Shown in pieces: positions 32,631 through 41,481 of a stretch of DNA of 64,000 bases (position 1 is its first letter; every line of letters begins with the position of its first letter). The notes under the pieces were generated by a model, which was not told the DNA's origin, searched no databases, and saw nothing but the letters and a program-made list of their open reading frames with translations. The position numbers were made by a program, and so were the translations under genes. This stretch comes from Caballeronia sordidicola (GTDB lineage: Bacteria > Pseudomonadota > Gammaproteobacteria > Burkholderiales > Burkholderiaceae), in contig NZ_MTHB01000049.1 in the NCBI RefSeq assembly GCF_002220365.1, positions 1 to 64,000 of the forward strand, given 5' to 3'.

Positions 32631-33286
32631 CCATGGCGACGAATGAGAACCGCATTCGCGAGGAAATCTGCGAGACGGGCGCGAGTCTTTATGAGCGTCG
32701 TTATACGGTTGGCACTGCCGGGAACATCAGCGCACGGCTTGACGACGGTTGGCTGATCACGCCGACCGATGCCTGCCTCGGTCGCCTTGATCCGGCGGAT
32801 ATCGCCAAGGTCGATGCAGCGGGTAATCACGTGTCCGGCGGCAAGCCATCGAAGACTCTGGCACTGCATAGAAAGATCTACGAGAACAACAGCGACACGC
32901 ACGGTATTGTCCACACGCACTCCACGCATCTGCTCGCTTTGACGCTTGCCGGTATCTGGCGCCGCGACGACGTATTGCCGCCCATCACGCCGTACTTCGT
33001 GATGAAGGTCGGCCATGTGCCGTTGATCGCTTACCGGCGTCCGGGCGATCCCCTTGTCGCGCAACAAGTGGCGGCGCTTGCGTCGAAGGTGCGGGCGGTA
33101 CTGCTGGAAAGGCTGGGGCCGGTCGTTTGGGAAAAATCGGTCAGCCATGCGTCGTACGCGCTGGAAGAGCTTGAGGAAACCGCACGGCTTTGGCTCCTCG
33201 CGCGCTCGACCAATGCACCGCTTCCTGAGCCGCTCGATGAGGCCGCCATCGACGACCTGCGCAAGACCTTCAACGTGCGCTGGTAG
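32627..33286 (+). CDS. otnC: 3-oxo-tetronate 4-phosphate decarboxylase
   Basis: A 219-residue class II aldolase/adducin-fold metalloenzyme. Key parts: YTVGTAGNISARLDDGWLIT (phosphate-binding), GGKPSKTLALHRKIYENN with the catalytic-region acid, HGIVHTHSTHLLAL with the two metal-binding histidines of HTHS, and YRRPGDPLVAQQV. It converts 3-oxo-tetronate 4-phosphate to dihydroxyacetone phosphate and CO2. Start is either GTG at 32627, overlapping the otnK stop as GTGA, or ATG at 32633; the former fits coupling. The third histidine normally found further downstream is less obvious, as in other OtnC proteins. Confidence 0.92.
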   Translation: MTMATNENRIREEICETGASLYERRYTVGTAGNISARLDDGWLITPTDACLGRLDPADIAKVDAAGNHVSGGKPSKTLALHRKIYENNSDTHGIVHTHSTHLLALTLAGIWRRDDVLPPITPYFVMKVGHVPLIAYRRPGDPLVAQQVAALASKVRAVLLERLGPVVWEKSVSHASYALEELEETARLWLLARSTNAPLPEPLDEAAIDDLRKTFNVRW

Positions 33287-33354
33287 CGTCCACCGCTCCC
33301 AAGCCACGTACGCAACAGAATCAACGAACACGAAACTGCCTTCCGGAGACAAGC

Positions 33355-34692
33355 ATGACCCCTGACCAAGCGGTGCCTGGTGGCCCGCGCACGCCTGCAG
33401 CTTCTGCGTACGACAATAAAGAACTTACCCGCACCTATTCGAAGGTGTTCTGGCGCATCGTGCCGTTTCTCATGCTGTGCTACGTGGTGGCCTATCTGGA
33501 TCGCGTGAATGTGGGGTTTGCAAAACTTCAAATGTCGCAGGATCTTGGTTTTAGTGAGACCGTATTCGGCTTCGGCGCAGGCGTATTTTTCTTGGGCTAT
33601 TTTCTGTTCGAACTGCCAAGCAATATCCTGATGCACAAGATCGGCGCGCGCATCTGGATAGCGCGGATCATGATCACATGGGGCATTCTCTCGGCGCTCT
33701 TTGTATTCGTGAAGACCCCCACGCAGTTCTACATCTTGCGGTTCCTGCTCGGGTTGGCCGAAGCCGGGTTTTATCCCGGCGTGATCCTTTACCTGACCTA
33801 CTGGTTTCCGTCGCACCGGCGCGCGAAGATTGTCGCTGTGTTCATGTCGGCTATTCCGGTGGCGGGCATCTTCGGTAATCCGTTGTCCGGCTGGATCGTG
33901 CAGACGTTCTCGGACAGCCGGCATTTCGAAGGCTGGCAGTGGATGTTCCTGATCGAAGCAGTCCCGGCGCTGTTGATCGGCATTGCGACCATCCTCTATC
34001 TGGACAACAACATCCGCAGCGCAAAATGGCTCAGCGAACGCGAAAAGCGCTTGCTGGAAGATGAAATCAGCGCGCAGCCGCAGCACGCCGGAGACAGCAC
34101 CAGACATTCGCTGCGCGCGCTGTTCGCCGATAGCCGCATGTGGTGGATGTCGCTGATTTACTTTGCGTTCGTCACCGGTCAATACGGGCTGACGTTCTGG
34201 ATGCCGACCTTCATCAAGTCCACGGGCGTGAGCGGGGCGTTCAATATAGGCTTGCTGAGCGCCATTCCGTTTCTGGTGGCTATCGTGGTAATGAACGTGT
34301 TGGGCCATAGCGCGGACAAGCGGCGGGAACGTCGCTGGCATCTGATTGTGCCGGCGCTTGCTGCCGCGATCGGCTTCTCGGTGGCTGCATCGTTCGCGGG
34401 CAACACGGTGGTGTCGATCATCGCGCTCTCCGTGGCCGCCGCCGGTGTGCTGACGTGCGCGCCGTTGTTCTGGTCCTTGCCGACAGCCTTCATGTCCGGA
34501 GCCGCAGCGGCAGCCGGGATCGCGGTGATCAATTCGATCGGCAATCTGGCTGGCTTTGCGAGCCCCTACATGATTGGTTACCTGAAGGACCTGACGCACA
34601 GCACGGCGACGGGCATGTACGTCCTCGCCGCCATGCTTGTAATTGGTGCCATCGCCACGTGGCTCGTGCCCGCCAAGCTCGTGAATCGCTGA
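33355..34692 (+). CDS. MFS transporter, probably tetronate importer
   Basis: A 445-residue 12-segment transporter of the anion:cation symporter group of the MFS. Typical features are [20 protein letters not shown] after a charged N-terminus, [40 protein letters not shown] and the interdomain loop before [20 protein letters not shown]. Relatives carry hexuronates, galactonate, tartrate or 4-hydroxyphenylacetate. Placed between otnC and otnI in an operon for four-carbon sugar acids, it very probably imports L-threonate and/or D-erythronate with protons. A GGAGAC ribosome site precedes the ATG. Confidence 0.9.
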   Translation: MTPDQAVPGGPRTPAASAYDNKELTRTYSKVFWRIVPFLMLCYVVAYLDRVNVGFAKLQMSQDLGFSETVFGFGAGVFFLGYFLFELPSNILMHKIGARIWIARIMITWGILSALFVFVKTPTQFYILRFLLGLAEAGFYPGVILYLTYWFPSHRRAKIVAVFMSAIPVAGIFGNPLSGWIVQTFSDSRHFEGWQWMFLIEAVPALLIGIATILYLDNNIRSAKWLSEREKRLLEDEISAQPQHAGDSTRHSLRALFADSRMWWMSLIYFAFVTGQYGLTFWMPTFIKSTGVSGAFNIGLLSAIPFLVAIVVMNVLGHSADKRRERRWHLIVPALAAAIGFSVAASFAGNTVVSIIALSVAAAGVLTCAPLFWSLPTAFMSGAAAAAGIAVINSIGNLAGFASPYMIGYLKDLTHSTATGMYVLAAMLVIGAIATWLVPAKLVNR

Positions 34693-34714
34693 ACTCATTC
34701 AAGGAGTCGATGTT

Positions 34715-35512
34715 ATGCCCCGTTTTGCCGCCAATCTCACGATGATGTACACAGAGCACGCGTTCCTCGACCGTTTCGCTGCTGCAGCGAAGGACGGATT
34801 CAAGGCCGTGGAGTTCCTGTTCCCCTATGACTTTGCCGCAGCCGAAATCAAGGCGCGGCTCGACGAACATGGCCTCACGCAGGCCTTGTTCAACGCACCG
34901 CCGGGCGACTGGGCGGCGGGCGAGCGCGGGACCGCTTCGTTGCCGGGGCGCGAGGAAGAGTTCGCGCGCGCCCTCGATAAAGCGCTGGAATACACCGCGG
35001 TGCTCGGCAACAAGACGCTGCATGTGATGGCGGGTCTGATCACGCCGGAACAGTCGCGTGAAAGACATCGCGCGGTGTATGTGAAGAACCTGGAACTGGC
35101 GGCCAACGCCGCACACACGTTGGATATCACGGTCGTTATCGAACCGATCAATACCCGTGACATTCCCGGCTTTTTCCTCAACCGCCAGGACGACGCGCAA
35201 GCGATCTGCGAGGAGATCGGCGCGCCGAACCTCAAGGTGCAATTCGATTGTTACCACTGCCAGATCGTGGAGGGCGACCTGTCGGTCAAGCTCAGGCGCG
35301 ACATGAAACGCCCGCATGCGGGCATCGGTCATATCCAGATCGCGGGCGTGCCGCAGCGGCATGAGCCGGACATGGGCGAGCTGAATTATCCGTACCTGTT
35401 CGACCTGATCGATTCGCTCGGCTACGACGGCTGGATCGGCTGCGAATACAGGCCGAAAGCCGCGACGTCGGACGGACTCGGCTGGATCAAACCTTATCTG
35501 CAACGCGCGTGA
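34715..35512 (+). CDS. otnI: 2-oxo-tetronate isomerase
   Basis: A 265-residue TIM-barrel protein of the hydroxypyruvate isomerase family. Marks: [20 protein letters not shown] at the N-terminus, [39 protein letters not shown] with the catalytic glutamate, [15 protein letters not shown] and [17 protein letters not shown] with the second catalytic glutamate. It interconverts 2-oxo-tetronate, the LtnD product, and 3-oxo-tetronate, the kinase substrate. This links threonate oxidation to OtnK. Hydroxypyruvate isomerase itself is the alternative, but the neighbours favour OtnI. The ribosome site AAGGAG lies 8 bases upstream. Confidence 0.92.
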   Translation: MPRFAANLTMMYTEHAFLDRFAAAAKDGFKAVEFLFPYDFAAAEIKARLDEHGLTQALFNAPPGDWAAGERGTASLPGREEEFARALDKALEYTAVLGNKTLHVMAGLITPEQSRERHRAVYVKNLELAANAAHTLDITVVIEPINTRDIPGFFLNRQDDAQAICEEIGAPNLKVQFDCYHCQIVEGDLSVKLRRDMKRPHAGIGHIQIAGVPQRHEPDMGELNYPYLFDLIDSLGYDGWIGCEYRPKAATSDGLGWIKPYLQRA

Positions 35513-35519
35513 GGGCAAC

Positions 35520-36485
35520 ATGAACATTCTTATTACCGGCGGCGCCGGTTTTCTCGGACAACGGCTTGCACGTCGTCTTCTCGAACGCGGCAACCTGTTG
35601 GGCCAGCCGATCACCGGACTCACGCTGCTGGACGTCGTGCGTGCGCCGGATCTGGGCGACAAGCGCGTGCGAACCGAGACCGGCGATATTGCGGATCGCA
35701 GCGTGCTTGAGCGGTGCATCGGCGCGGACACTCACGCGATCTTTCATCTTGCCGCGATTGTGAGTGGCCAGGCGGAAGCGGATTTCGAACTGGGCATGCG
35801 CATCAACCTGGACGCATCGCGCCTGCTGCTCGATGTGTGCCGCTCGCTTGGACACGCGCCGCGGGTGTTGTTCACGAGCTCGGTCGCGGTGTATGGCGGC
35901 ACGCTGCCCGAGGTCGTACGTGACGATACCGCGCTGAATCCGAAGTCATCGTATGGAACGCAAAAAGCGATCGCGGAGTTGCTGTTGTGCGATTACTCGC
36001 GACGCGGGTTTGTCGATGGCCGCGTGCTGCGCCTGCCGACCATCAGCGTGCGTCCGGGACGGCCGAATGCAGCGGCATCGTCATTTGCCAGCGGCATCAT
36101 TCGCGAGCCGCTGAATGGCGAGCGCGCAGTGTGTCCGGTGGGGGGCGACGTGCGTTTGTGGCTGCTGTCGCCGAAACAGGCAATCGAATCGCTGATAGCA
36201 GGGTGCGAGCTTGAACAGGCCGAGCTCGGCACGTGGCCGGTCGTCAACATGCCGGGCCTCTCGGTCAGCGTGACGGAAATGGTCGATGCACTGAAAGAAG
36301 TGGCGGGCGAAGAGGTGGCTGCGCTGATCGACTGGCAACCGGATCCGAAGATCGAAAAGATTGTCGGGAGCTGGCCGGGTGCGTGGGAGACTGAGCGAGG
36401 CGAAAAGCTGGGGCTGGCGGCCGATCGCAACTTCAGCGATGTGATTCGCGCCTTCATTGAAGAGAGCAAGTCCGCTGGCGCGTGA
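35520..36485 (+). CDS. denD: D-erythronate dehydrogenase
   Basis: A 321-residue extended SDR (NAD-dependent epimerase/dehydratase fold). The NAD motif ITGGAGFLGQRLARRLLERG, the FHLAAIVSGQAEADFELGMR segment, LFTSSVAVYGG and the catalytic SSYGTQKAIAELLL (Tyr-x3-Lys) are present; TISVRPGRPNAAASSFASGI and the VWLLSP-like VRLWLLSPKQAIESLI agree with DenD. It oxidises D-erythronate with NAD+ to the 3-oxo acid that feeds OtnK directly or through OtnI. With LtnD in the same operon, the organism should use both threonate and erythronate. It ends the operon and is followed by a 14-bp tandem repeat. Confidence 0.9.
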   Translation: MNILITGGAGFLGQRLARRLLERGNLLGQPITGLTLLDVVRAPDLGDKRVRTETGDIADRSVLERCIGADTHAIFHLAAIVSGQAEADFELGMRINLDASRLLLDVCRSLGHAPRVLFTSSVAVYGGTLPEVVRDDTALNPKSSYGTQKAIAELLLCDYSRRGFVDGRVLRLPTISVRPGRPNAAASSFASGIIREPLNGERAVCPVGGDVRLWLLSPKQAIESLIAGCELEQAELGTWPVVNMPGLSVSVTEMVDALKEVAGEEVAALIDWQPDPKIEKIVGSWPGAWETERGEKLGLAADRNFSDVIRAFIEESKSAGA

Positions 36486-36526
36486 ATGCTTAAGGCAGCC
36501 AGGCGATCGGGGCGGGCGCTGAACGG

Positions 36527-36560
36527 CGCCCGTTGCACGTCGCCCGTTGCACGTCGCCCC
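36527..36560. repeat. 14-bp tandem repeat adjoining the response regulator stop
   Basis: CGCCCGTTGCACGT occurs at 36527-36540 and again at 36541-36554, and a third partial copy CGCCCC reaches 36560. The next three bases (36561-36563) are the stop codon of the leftward response regulator, so the repeat lies in the short space between two convergent gene ends. Confidence 0.85.
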
Positions 36561-37253
36561 CTAAAGTTCCAGCCGATACCCCACGCCGTAGACCGAAACA
36601 ATCGGTTCGCTGTCAGGACGCACGACCTGAAGCTTGCGGCGCAGGTTCTTGATGTGACTGTCGATGGTGCGGTCGGTCACGACCCGATGATCGTCGTAAA
36701 GCTGATTGAGCAGGTAATCGCGCGGGAAGATCCTGCCCGGCGATTTCATCAGCAATGCCAGCATGCGCAGCTCGACCGGCGTGAGCTTGAGCTCCTCGCC
36801 GTCGAGCCGTGCACGATGAAATTGCTGGTCCACCTCAAGGCCCGTCGCAACGGGTGCAGCCGTCGCTGCGGGCGGGGCCGAACGGCGCAGGATGGCCTTC
36901 ACGCGTGCGACGACCTCGCGTGGACTGAAGGGCTTGCAGACGTAGTCATCGGCGCCGATCTCGAGGCCGCGCAGGCGATCGGCCTCATCCACGCGCGCCG
37001 TCAGGATGATCACCGGGAGCGTCGAGAACTGTCGTACCTCACGGCATATGTCCATGCCGTTGCGCCCGGGCAGCATCAGGTCGAGCAGCATCAGGGAGGG
37101 CGGGGTGGTGCGAATGAACGGGATCACTTCGGCGCCGTCGCTGATCGACGTCGTTTCGAATCCTTCGATATGCAGGTAGTCCGCCATGACCGCCGCCAGC
37201 TTCGGCTCATCCTCGACGATCAGGATTCGAACGCCGCGTCTCTCGGTAGTCAT
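36561..37253 (-). CDS. OmpR-family response regulator (BaeR-like)
   Basis: A 230-residue two-domain regulator. The receiver domain has the acidic pair Glu14/Asp15, phosphoacceptor Asp58 (LMLLDLMLPGRNG), Thr85 in IILTAR and Lys107 in DDYVCKPFSPRE, so it looks fully functional. The winged-helix output domain (about 135-230) carries LTPVELRMLALLMKSPGRIF, RTIDSHIKNLRRKL and VYGVGYRLEL. It resembles BaeR-type envelope-stress regulators. It overlaps the sensor kinase gene upstream by 4 bases (ATGA), so both are made together, and probably acts on envelope or efflux genes; no target in the window is obvious. Confidence 0.92.
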   Translation of the reverse strand: MTTERRGVRILIVEDEPKLAAVMADYLHIEGFETTSISDGAEVIPFIRTTPPSLMLLDLMLPGRNGMDICREVRQFSTLPVIILTARVDEADRLRGLEIGADDYVCKPFSPREVVARVKAILRRSAPPAATAAPVATGLEVDQQFHRARLDGEELKLTPVELRMLALLMKSPGRIFPRDYLLNQLYDDHRVVTDRTIDSHIKNLRRKLQVVRPDSEPIVSVYGVGYRLEL

Positions 37254-39046
37254 GCCACGCCTCCTTCCGGTTCAAAATGCGCGGTTATCCAGACGCCGCC
37301 AAGCGGTGATGGCCGGGCAACCGTGGTCCCGCCGTGGGCGGTCACAATAGCGCGGCACAGTGCAAGGCCGAGGCCTGCGCCACCGCTCTGGCGACTGCGC
37401 GATTCATCGACTCTGTACAAGCGTTCGAACAAATGCGGCAACGCTTCGGCAGGCACTCCCGGCAGAGAGTCCTGGATATCGAGTTGCCAGCCGCGAGGGC
37501 CGACGCTCACCGAGACGCATACGCTTCCGCCTGGATCGGTATAACGCAACGAATTGAGCAGCAGGTTTTTAAGCAACTGCACAAAGCGCGCGGGATCGAC
37601 CTGGAAGATCACGCCGGCGGCTCCGTTAGCCGACTCTTGCGCCGACAGTTCCGGCAGCGTCAGGCTCAATGCAATCTGCTTGGCCCTGAACGATTCGCGC
37701 ATCGCCTCGACCGATGCGCGTACCAGTTGTCCGATGTCGGCCGGCACCTTCCGGTAGCTCAACGCACCGACATCGCTCAACGATAACTCGTACAGGTCCT
37801 CGATCAATTTGTTCAGCATCGCGACTTCGGTTTGTAGCGAGGCCAGCGAATGTCGATCAAACGCATGCACGCCGTCCTCGATCGCTTCCAGTTCACCGCG
37901 CAATACGGCGAGCGGCGTGCGCAGTTCGTGCGAGATATCGGCGATGAAATCCCGGCGCGAGCGTTCCGCGCGCTGCAGGGAATCCGCGAGCACATTGAAG
38001 TCGCCCGCCAGCCGGTCCAGTTCATCGCGGCGCCCGGCGGCAACCCGGGTGGTGTAGTCGCCGCCCGCCAGCCGGTGCGTTGCGATCATCAACCGCTTGA
38101 CCGGCGCCAGCACGATCCGCGCAAGCAGCATGGCAACCAGTGCAGCCACGATCACAGCCACGCCGGCGATCTCCCAGGTCGCACGCGCCTGCTGGGCCTG
38201 GAACGCGATATCGGCGGCATCGGAAAGTGTATTGGGCGCGTTGGCCGCGACCCAGCCGACGATCTTGCCGTTGTAGACCACCGGCTTGAGGGCGGTGTCG
38301 GGCGGCGGCTCGGAGTCAGTCGTGGCGACCAGGTCATGGTTGGCGTCGTAGAGCGTGGCGGGTTGGGGAGCGCCGCGTCCTCCGCGTCCCATGAGCGGAC
38401 GCGGAGGGCGCTCGTAGGACGGTTCGTCGAATGGCACGTCGCGTCCCACGCTGCGGTCGCGGTTTGCCGCCACCCCCGAGTCGGCGAACGCGGGGGCAGG
38501 CAGGCGCATGCCCCAGTGCGAACCCTCTTCGCTACCCGAGAGCGGTCCGAGCATTTGCTGCACGCTGGCGCTGCCCGGGAAAGTGCGCCAGCTCGGCAGT
38601 TTGTTCGTCTGCGCCTCGACCATCTCCTGCCTGAGGGCCTGATCATGTGCGGCGTCGAGCAGCGTTATCCATTCTTCGGGATGCTGACGCAGGAAATTCC
38701 AGCTGCCGTGAGCGGCGTATTCAGCCGTCACCTTCGCCATGACGGCGTTCAGCCGCCCGGCGTCGCGCGCGCGGACGTAATGCAGGAAGCCGTTCTCGAA
38801 ACTCAGGCGCAGCGCGTATCCCATCGTGAGAGAAATCGTCAGGCAGGCGATCAGTACCGCGAGGAACATCTTCCACGTAATGCCAAAGCGAATCTTGCCT
38901 GCCCGCGCGCGGGAGCGGGTTCCAAGTGCTTTCAAAATGTTACGCGAGCTGCGGCGCGGCGTTTGGCCCGTGGTTGAGGCCACGGAGGGGCCCGTCGATG
39001 AGCCTGCCTGTGCGCCGAGTGGTTCGCTATGTGTTTCTCTGTGCAT
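37250..39046 (-). CDS. Membrane sensor histidine kinase (BaeS-like)
   Basis: A 598-residue sensor. A basic cytoplasmic N-terminus of about 57 residues is unusually long; the true start may be downstream. Membrane segments at about 60-80 and 291-313 enclose a large periplasmic domain of some 210 residues with a Gly/Pro/Arg-rich stretch (RPPRPLMGRGGRGAPQP). HAMP follows (to about 366), then the H-box DISHELRTPLA with His373, an N-box LKNLLLNSLRYTDPG, and G-boxes VPAEALPHLFERLYR and GGAGLGLALCRAI. Residues for autophosphorylation and ATP binding appear intact. It phosphorylates the regulator encoded directly downstream; the stimulus is unknown. Confidence 0.9.
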   Translation of the reverse strand: MHRETHSEPLGAQAGSSTGPSVASTTGQTPRRSSRNILKALGTRSRARAGKIRFGITWKMFLAVLIACLTISLTMGYALRLSFENGFLHYVRARDAGRLNAVMAKVTAEYAAHGSWNFLRQHPEEWITLLDAAHDQALRQEMVEAQTNKLPSWRTFPGSASVQQMLGPLSGSEEGSHWGMRLPAPAFADSGVAANRDRSVGRDVPFDEPSYERPPRPLMGRGGRGAPQPATLYDANHDLVATTDSEPPPDTALKPVVYNGKIVGWVAANAPNTLSDAADIAFQAQQARATWEIAGVAVIVAALVAMLLARIVLAPVKRLMIATHRLAGGDYTTRVAAGRRDELDRLAGDFNVLADSLQRAERSRRDFIADISHELRTPLAVLRGELEAIEDGVHAFDRHSLASLQTEVAMLNKLIEDLYELSLSDVGALSYRKVPADIGQLVRASVEAMRESFRAKQIALSLTLPELSAQESANGAAGVIFQVDPARFVQLLKNLLLNSLRYTDPGGSVCVSVSVGPRGWQLDIQDSLPGVPAEALPHLFERLYRVDESRSRQSGGAGLGLALCRAIVTAHGGTTVARPSPLGGVWITAHFEPEGGVA

Positions 39047-39245
39047 TCGCGGATTCTAGTGGAAACAGGGAAGCTGCCTCACGTTTGCGCGACGTTCCGG
39101 AGCAACCTCCACGATTTCTCCTTCTTTTGTTCATTGTCAGTGCGTGATGCCTGGCTAGTATTCGATCCTGCCAATGGGGTCATGCAACCCAATCCACTCA
39201 AGGCTGATTCAACTGCCGATTCATTGTCGATTCTGGAGAGAACAC

Positions 39246-39611
39246 ATGCAAACCGCGTCGAGCGTTCAGCGACCCTCATCGAAGGTCTTCGGACGCGTTG
39301 CTTCGCCGTCCCGTGATAGCGGCAAAAGGCCGGCGGCGAAGGCACCCGCAGCCGCCTGCGCGAGCGCTGCGCAACAGGTCATCAAGCTGCGTGGTGCACG
39401 GGTGTCCGAAACGCTGCCGCGGCCATGGGGCGAGTGCTGCAGGATTGTGGAATGGGTCAATCGCGAGGGGCAATACTCGTGTCTTGCGGTGCCGGGCGAC
39501 GCGTCGGAAGACGAAATTCGCCATCGGATGCGTTCACACAAGAACGGCCCGCAGCACCTTGTGACGGACGACCGTGAGTTGCCGGCGCGCGTAGTATTGC
39601 CGCGAGCATAG
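39246..39611 (+). CDS. Small basic hypothetical protein (121 residues)
   Basis: A protein of unknown function with a clear ribosome site (GGAGAG, 6 bases ahead of the ATG at 39246). The first 45 residues are Lys/Arg/Ser/Ala-rich and probably disordered (SSVQRPSSKVFGRVASPSRD). The rest is a compact segment WGECCRIVEWVNREGQYSCL followed by DASEDEIRHRMRSHKNGPQH. Neighbouring cysteines in ECCRI may matter. It lies between the divergent sensor kinase promoter and an orphan OmpR-type regulator, 78 bases downstream on the same strand, and may be co-transcribed with the latter. Confidence 0.6.
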   Translation: MQTASSVQRPSSKVFGRVASPSRDSGKRPAAKAPAAACASAAQQVIKLRGARVSETLPRPWGECCRIVEWVNREGQYSCLAVPGDASEDEIRHRMRSHKNGPQHLVTDDRELPARVVLPRA

Positions 39612-39689
39612 CGGCATGGCGCTATCGGGCAACGCATCGCCCGTTTGCTGACGCTCATCTGACGCTCAGGAAGTCCCCTAGGAAACACA

Positions 39690-40481
39690 GTGAAAACACG
39701 TATCTTTTTTGTCGAGGCCAATCCGGCGATCCACGGGAATCTTCGCGATGTCCTTGAAAGCCGCTACATGGACGTCCATACGCTCGGCAGCGGCAGTGCG
39801 TTGATCGGACGCATGGGGCACGATGTCCCGGCTTTGATCGTGCTGCGAGACGGCTTGCCCGACATGAGAGCATCGGCCGTCCTGCAGGCGCTGCGACAGG
39901 CCGGCCATGACACCCCGGTGATCGTGATCGGGGACTCGCTTGACTCGGTGGAGCTGATCGTATGCCTTGAACTGGGCGCCGATGATTACGTCAGGATGCC
40001 TTGCAATCCACGCGAGCTGCTGTCGCGGGTCGAGAACGTGTTGCGCCGCGCCCCGCACAAATCCCACGCGCCGTTGAATGCCATGGGACGGTGCGACATC
40101 GGCGAATTTGTCCTCGATTTCCGGGCCCGCATGCTGACCCGCCACGGCGTGCCCGTTGCTCTGCATTCGAGCACGTTCGCGTTGCTGCGCCTCTTCGCGC
40201 AACATCCGCTAGAGGTGTTGTCCCGACGCGTCATCGCTGACAAATTGCGTGGCGCCGGCGAAGGGCATTGCGACCGTTCGCTCGACGTGCTGGTCTGCCG
40301 GTTGCGGCGGATTGTCGAAGCTGACCCGTCGACGCCGCGCCTGATCCAGACCATTCGCGGGCGCGGTTATGTCTTCACCCCGTCCGGGATGAGTGCCGCT
40401 TCCATGGATTACGACGAACTCGACGTCATGCCGCCGGAACCGGCGTGGAAGCGAGTCCCTGCGGTGAACAGCTACGCTTAG
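39690..40481 (+). CDS. OmpR-family regulator with degenerate receiver domain
   Basis: A 263-residue protein with receiver and winged-helix domains but without a phosphorylation site. At the usual phosphoacceptor position there is Arg53 (LIVLRDGLPDM), the conserved Thr is Gly81 (VIVIGDS), the conserved Lys is Met103 (DDYVRMPCNPRE), and of the N-terminal acidic pair only Glu9 remains. The overall fold is still readable and the DNA-binding domain (about 128-235) is well conserved, ending in TIRGRGYVFTPSG. No kinase gene is adjacent. It is likely a phosphorylation-independent regulator. A C-terminal tail of about 30 residues follows the wing and is acidic. Its targets are unknown. Confidence 0.82.
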   Translation: MKTRIFFVEANPAIHGNLRDVLESRYMDVHTLGSGSALIGRMGHDVPALIVLRDGLPDMRASAVLQALRQAGHDTPVIVIGDSLDSVELIVCLELGADDYVRMPCNPRELLSRVENVLRRAPHKSHAPLNAMGRCDIGEFVLDFRARMLTRHGVPVALHSSTFALLRLFAQHPLEVLSRRVIADKLRGAGEGHCDRSLDVLVCRLRRIVEADPSTPRLIQTIRGRGYVFTPSGMSAASMDYDELDVMPPEPAWKRVPAVNSYA

Positions 40482-40487
40482 CCGCCG

Positions 40488-40513
40488 CGTTGTCCATGCC
40501 CGTTGTCCATGCC
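40488..40513. repeat. 13-bp tandem duplication after the atypical regulator
   Basis: CGTTGTCCATGCC occurs twice without a gap (40488-40500 and 40501-40513), starting 6 bases after the stop codon of the regulator and ahead of the end of the convergent glycosyltransferase gene. Confidence 0.85.
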
Positions 40514-40536
40514 CTTCACCGGTCCTTACACTCGGT

Positions 40537-41469
40537 CTAACCGTACTTGCGGGCTGCCTGCCGGGTCAGTCGCGCGAATGCTGCGAGCACGCGGTTGCAC
40601 GTCAGCGTTTGACGCCATAGTTTCTCTTTCAGATACGCGCTCGGCACCCACTGCCACGGCAACACAACGTCGACCACGCCCCACGCGGGCCGCCAGCGCT
40701 CGGCCACCCGGCGACGCCGGAACAGGCTCAAGCTCGGAATCCCGAGATTCGACGCGAGATGGCCAATGCCGGAGTCGTTGCCGATAAACCAGCCCGACTC
40801 GTACATGCAGCAGGCAAGCTCGTGCAGGTTCGCAAATTGGGGCGCCGGAATATCCAGCGTCGAGAGATCGCGCCAGCGTTCTCGCTCATGCGGCGCGATC
40901 ACGAACTGCACGTCATAACCGCGTTTTCGCAGGCGCTGGGCGAGCCGCACGAAGCGGTGCGAGGACCAGCGTTTGTCCTCGGTGCTGGCCTCGGGATGAA
41001 TCATCACGCGCTTGCCGTTCCTGCGATGCACAAGGCTCGCAGGCGCTCTCATTCCGTTATCCAGCACCGGCGCGCTCAGCGCCAGATCGTCCCGGCAGAA
41101 GTCAGCGAAGCGCTGTGCCATGCAGCCCGGGCGGTCGCCGAATTCGACGTCATGCAGCGTGACCACGTGAGGATGAACATCGGCGAGATCATGCAGCGGC
41201 TGGTTCCGTTGCATCTGGAAAACCGTGTCGTACTGAGCGAACGCAGTGGCGAGATTGTCCTGCGGCAGCGCAAAGATAGTGACGCCGGAAAACCAGTGCC
41301 GAAGCGCGTGCGCGGGCGTGCCGTACACGGTGACGTCGATACCGTTGTCGATCAGGTTCCGCACGATCACCATCGATACCAGCGTGTCGCCTATCGCGTT
41401 GGACGTGACGAACGCAACCCGCCTGAACGGGGCAAGCGCAAGCGACGAGGGGCGGGTGGGGTTAGGCAT
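40537..41469 (-). CDS. GT9-family glycosyltransferase (heptosyltransferase-like), copy 1
   Basis: A 310-residue GT-B fold protein of family GT9. The N-terminal RRVAFVTSNAIGDTLVSMVI corresponds to the acceptor-domain start of ADP-heptose:LPS heptosyltransferases; the donor domain has VMIHPEASTEDKRWSSHRFV and the family's most telling motif SGWFIGNDSGIGHLASNLGI with PSLSLFRRRR. It probably adds a sugar to a lipopolysaccharide or other surface glycan. A closely related gene lies 12 bases upstream in the same direction, so the pair arose by tandem duplication. The sugar and acceptor are not known. Confidence 0.85.
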   Translation of the reverse strand: MPNPTRPSSLALAPFRRVAFVTSNAIGDTLVSMVIVRNLIDNGIDVTVYGTPAHALRHWFSGVTIFALPQDNLATAFAQYDTVFQMQRNQPLHDLADVHPHVVTLHDVEFGDRPGCMAQRFADFCRDDLALSAPVLDNGMRAPASLVHRRNGKRVMIHPEASTEDKRWSSHRFVRLAQRLRKRGYDVQFVIAPHERERWRDLSTLDIPAPQFANLHELACCMYESGWFIGNDSGIGHLASNLGIPSLSLFRRRRVAERWRPAWGVVDVVLPWQWVPSAYLKEKLWRQTLTCNRVLAAFARLTRQAARKYG

Positions 41470-41481
41470 GCGTTTCTGCGT

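Noticed and set aside
33031-34698. 555-codon open frame antisense to the MFS transporter
   Set aside because: Shadow of a GC-rich gene; low-complexity Arg/His/Glu composition and no ribosome site.
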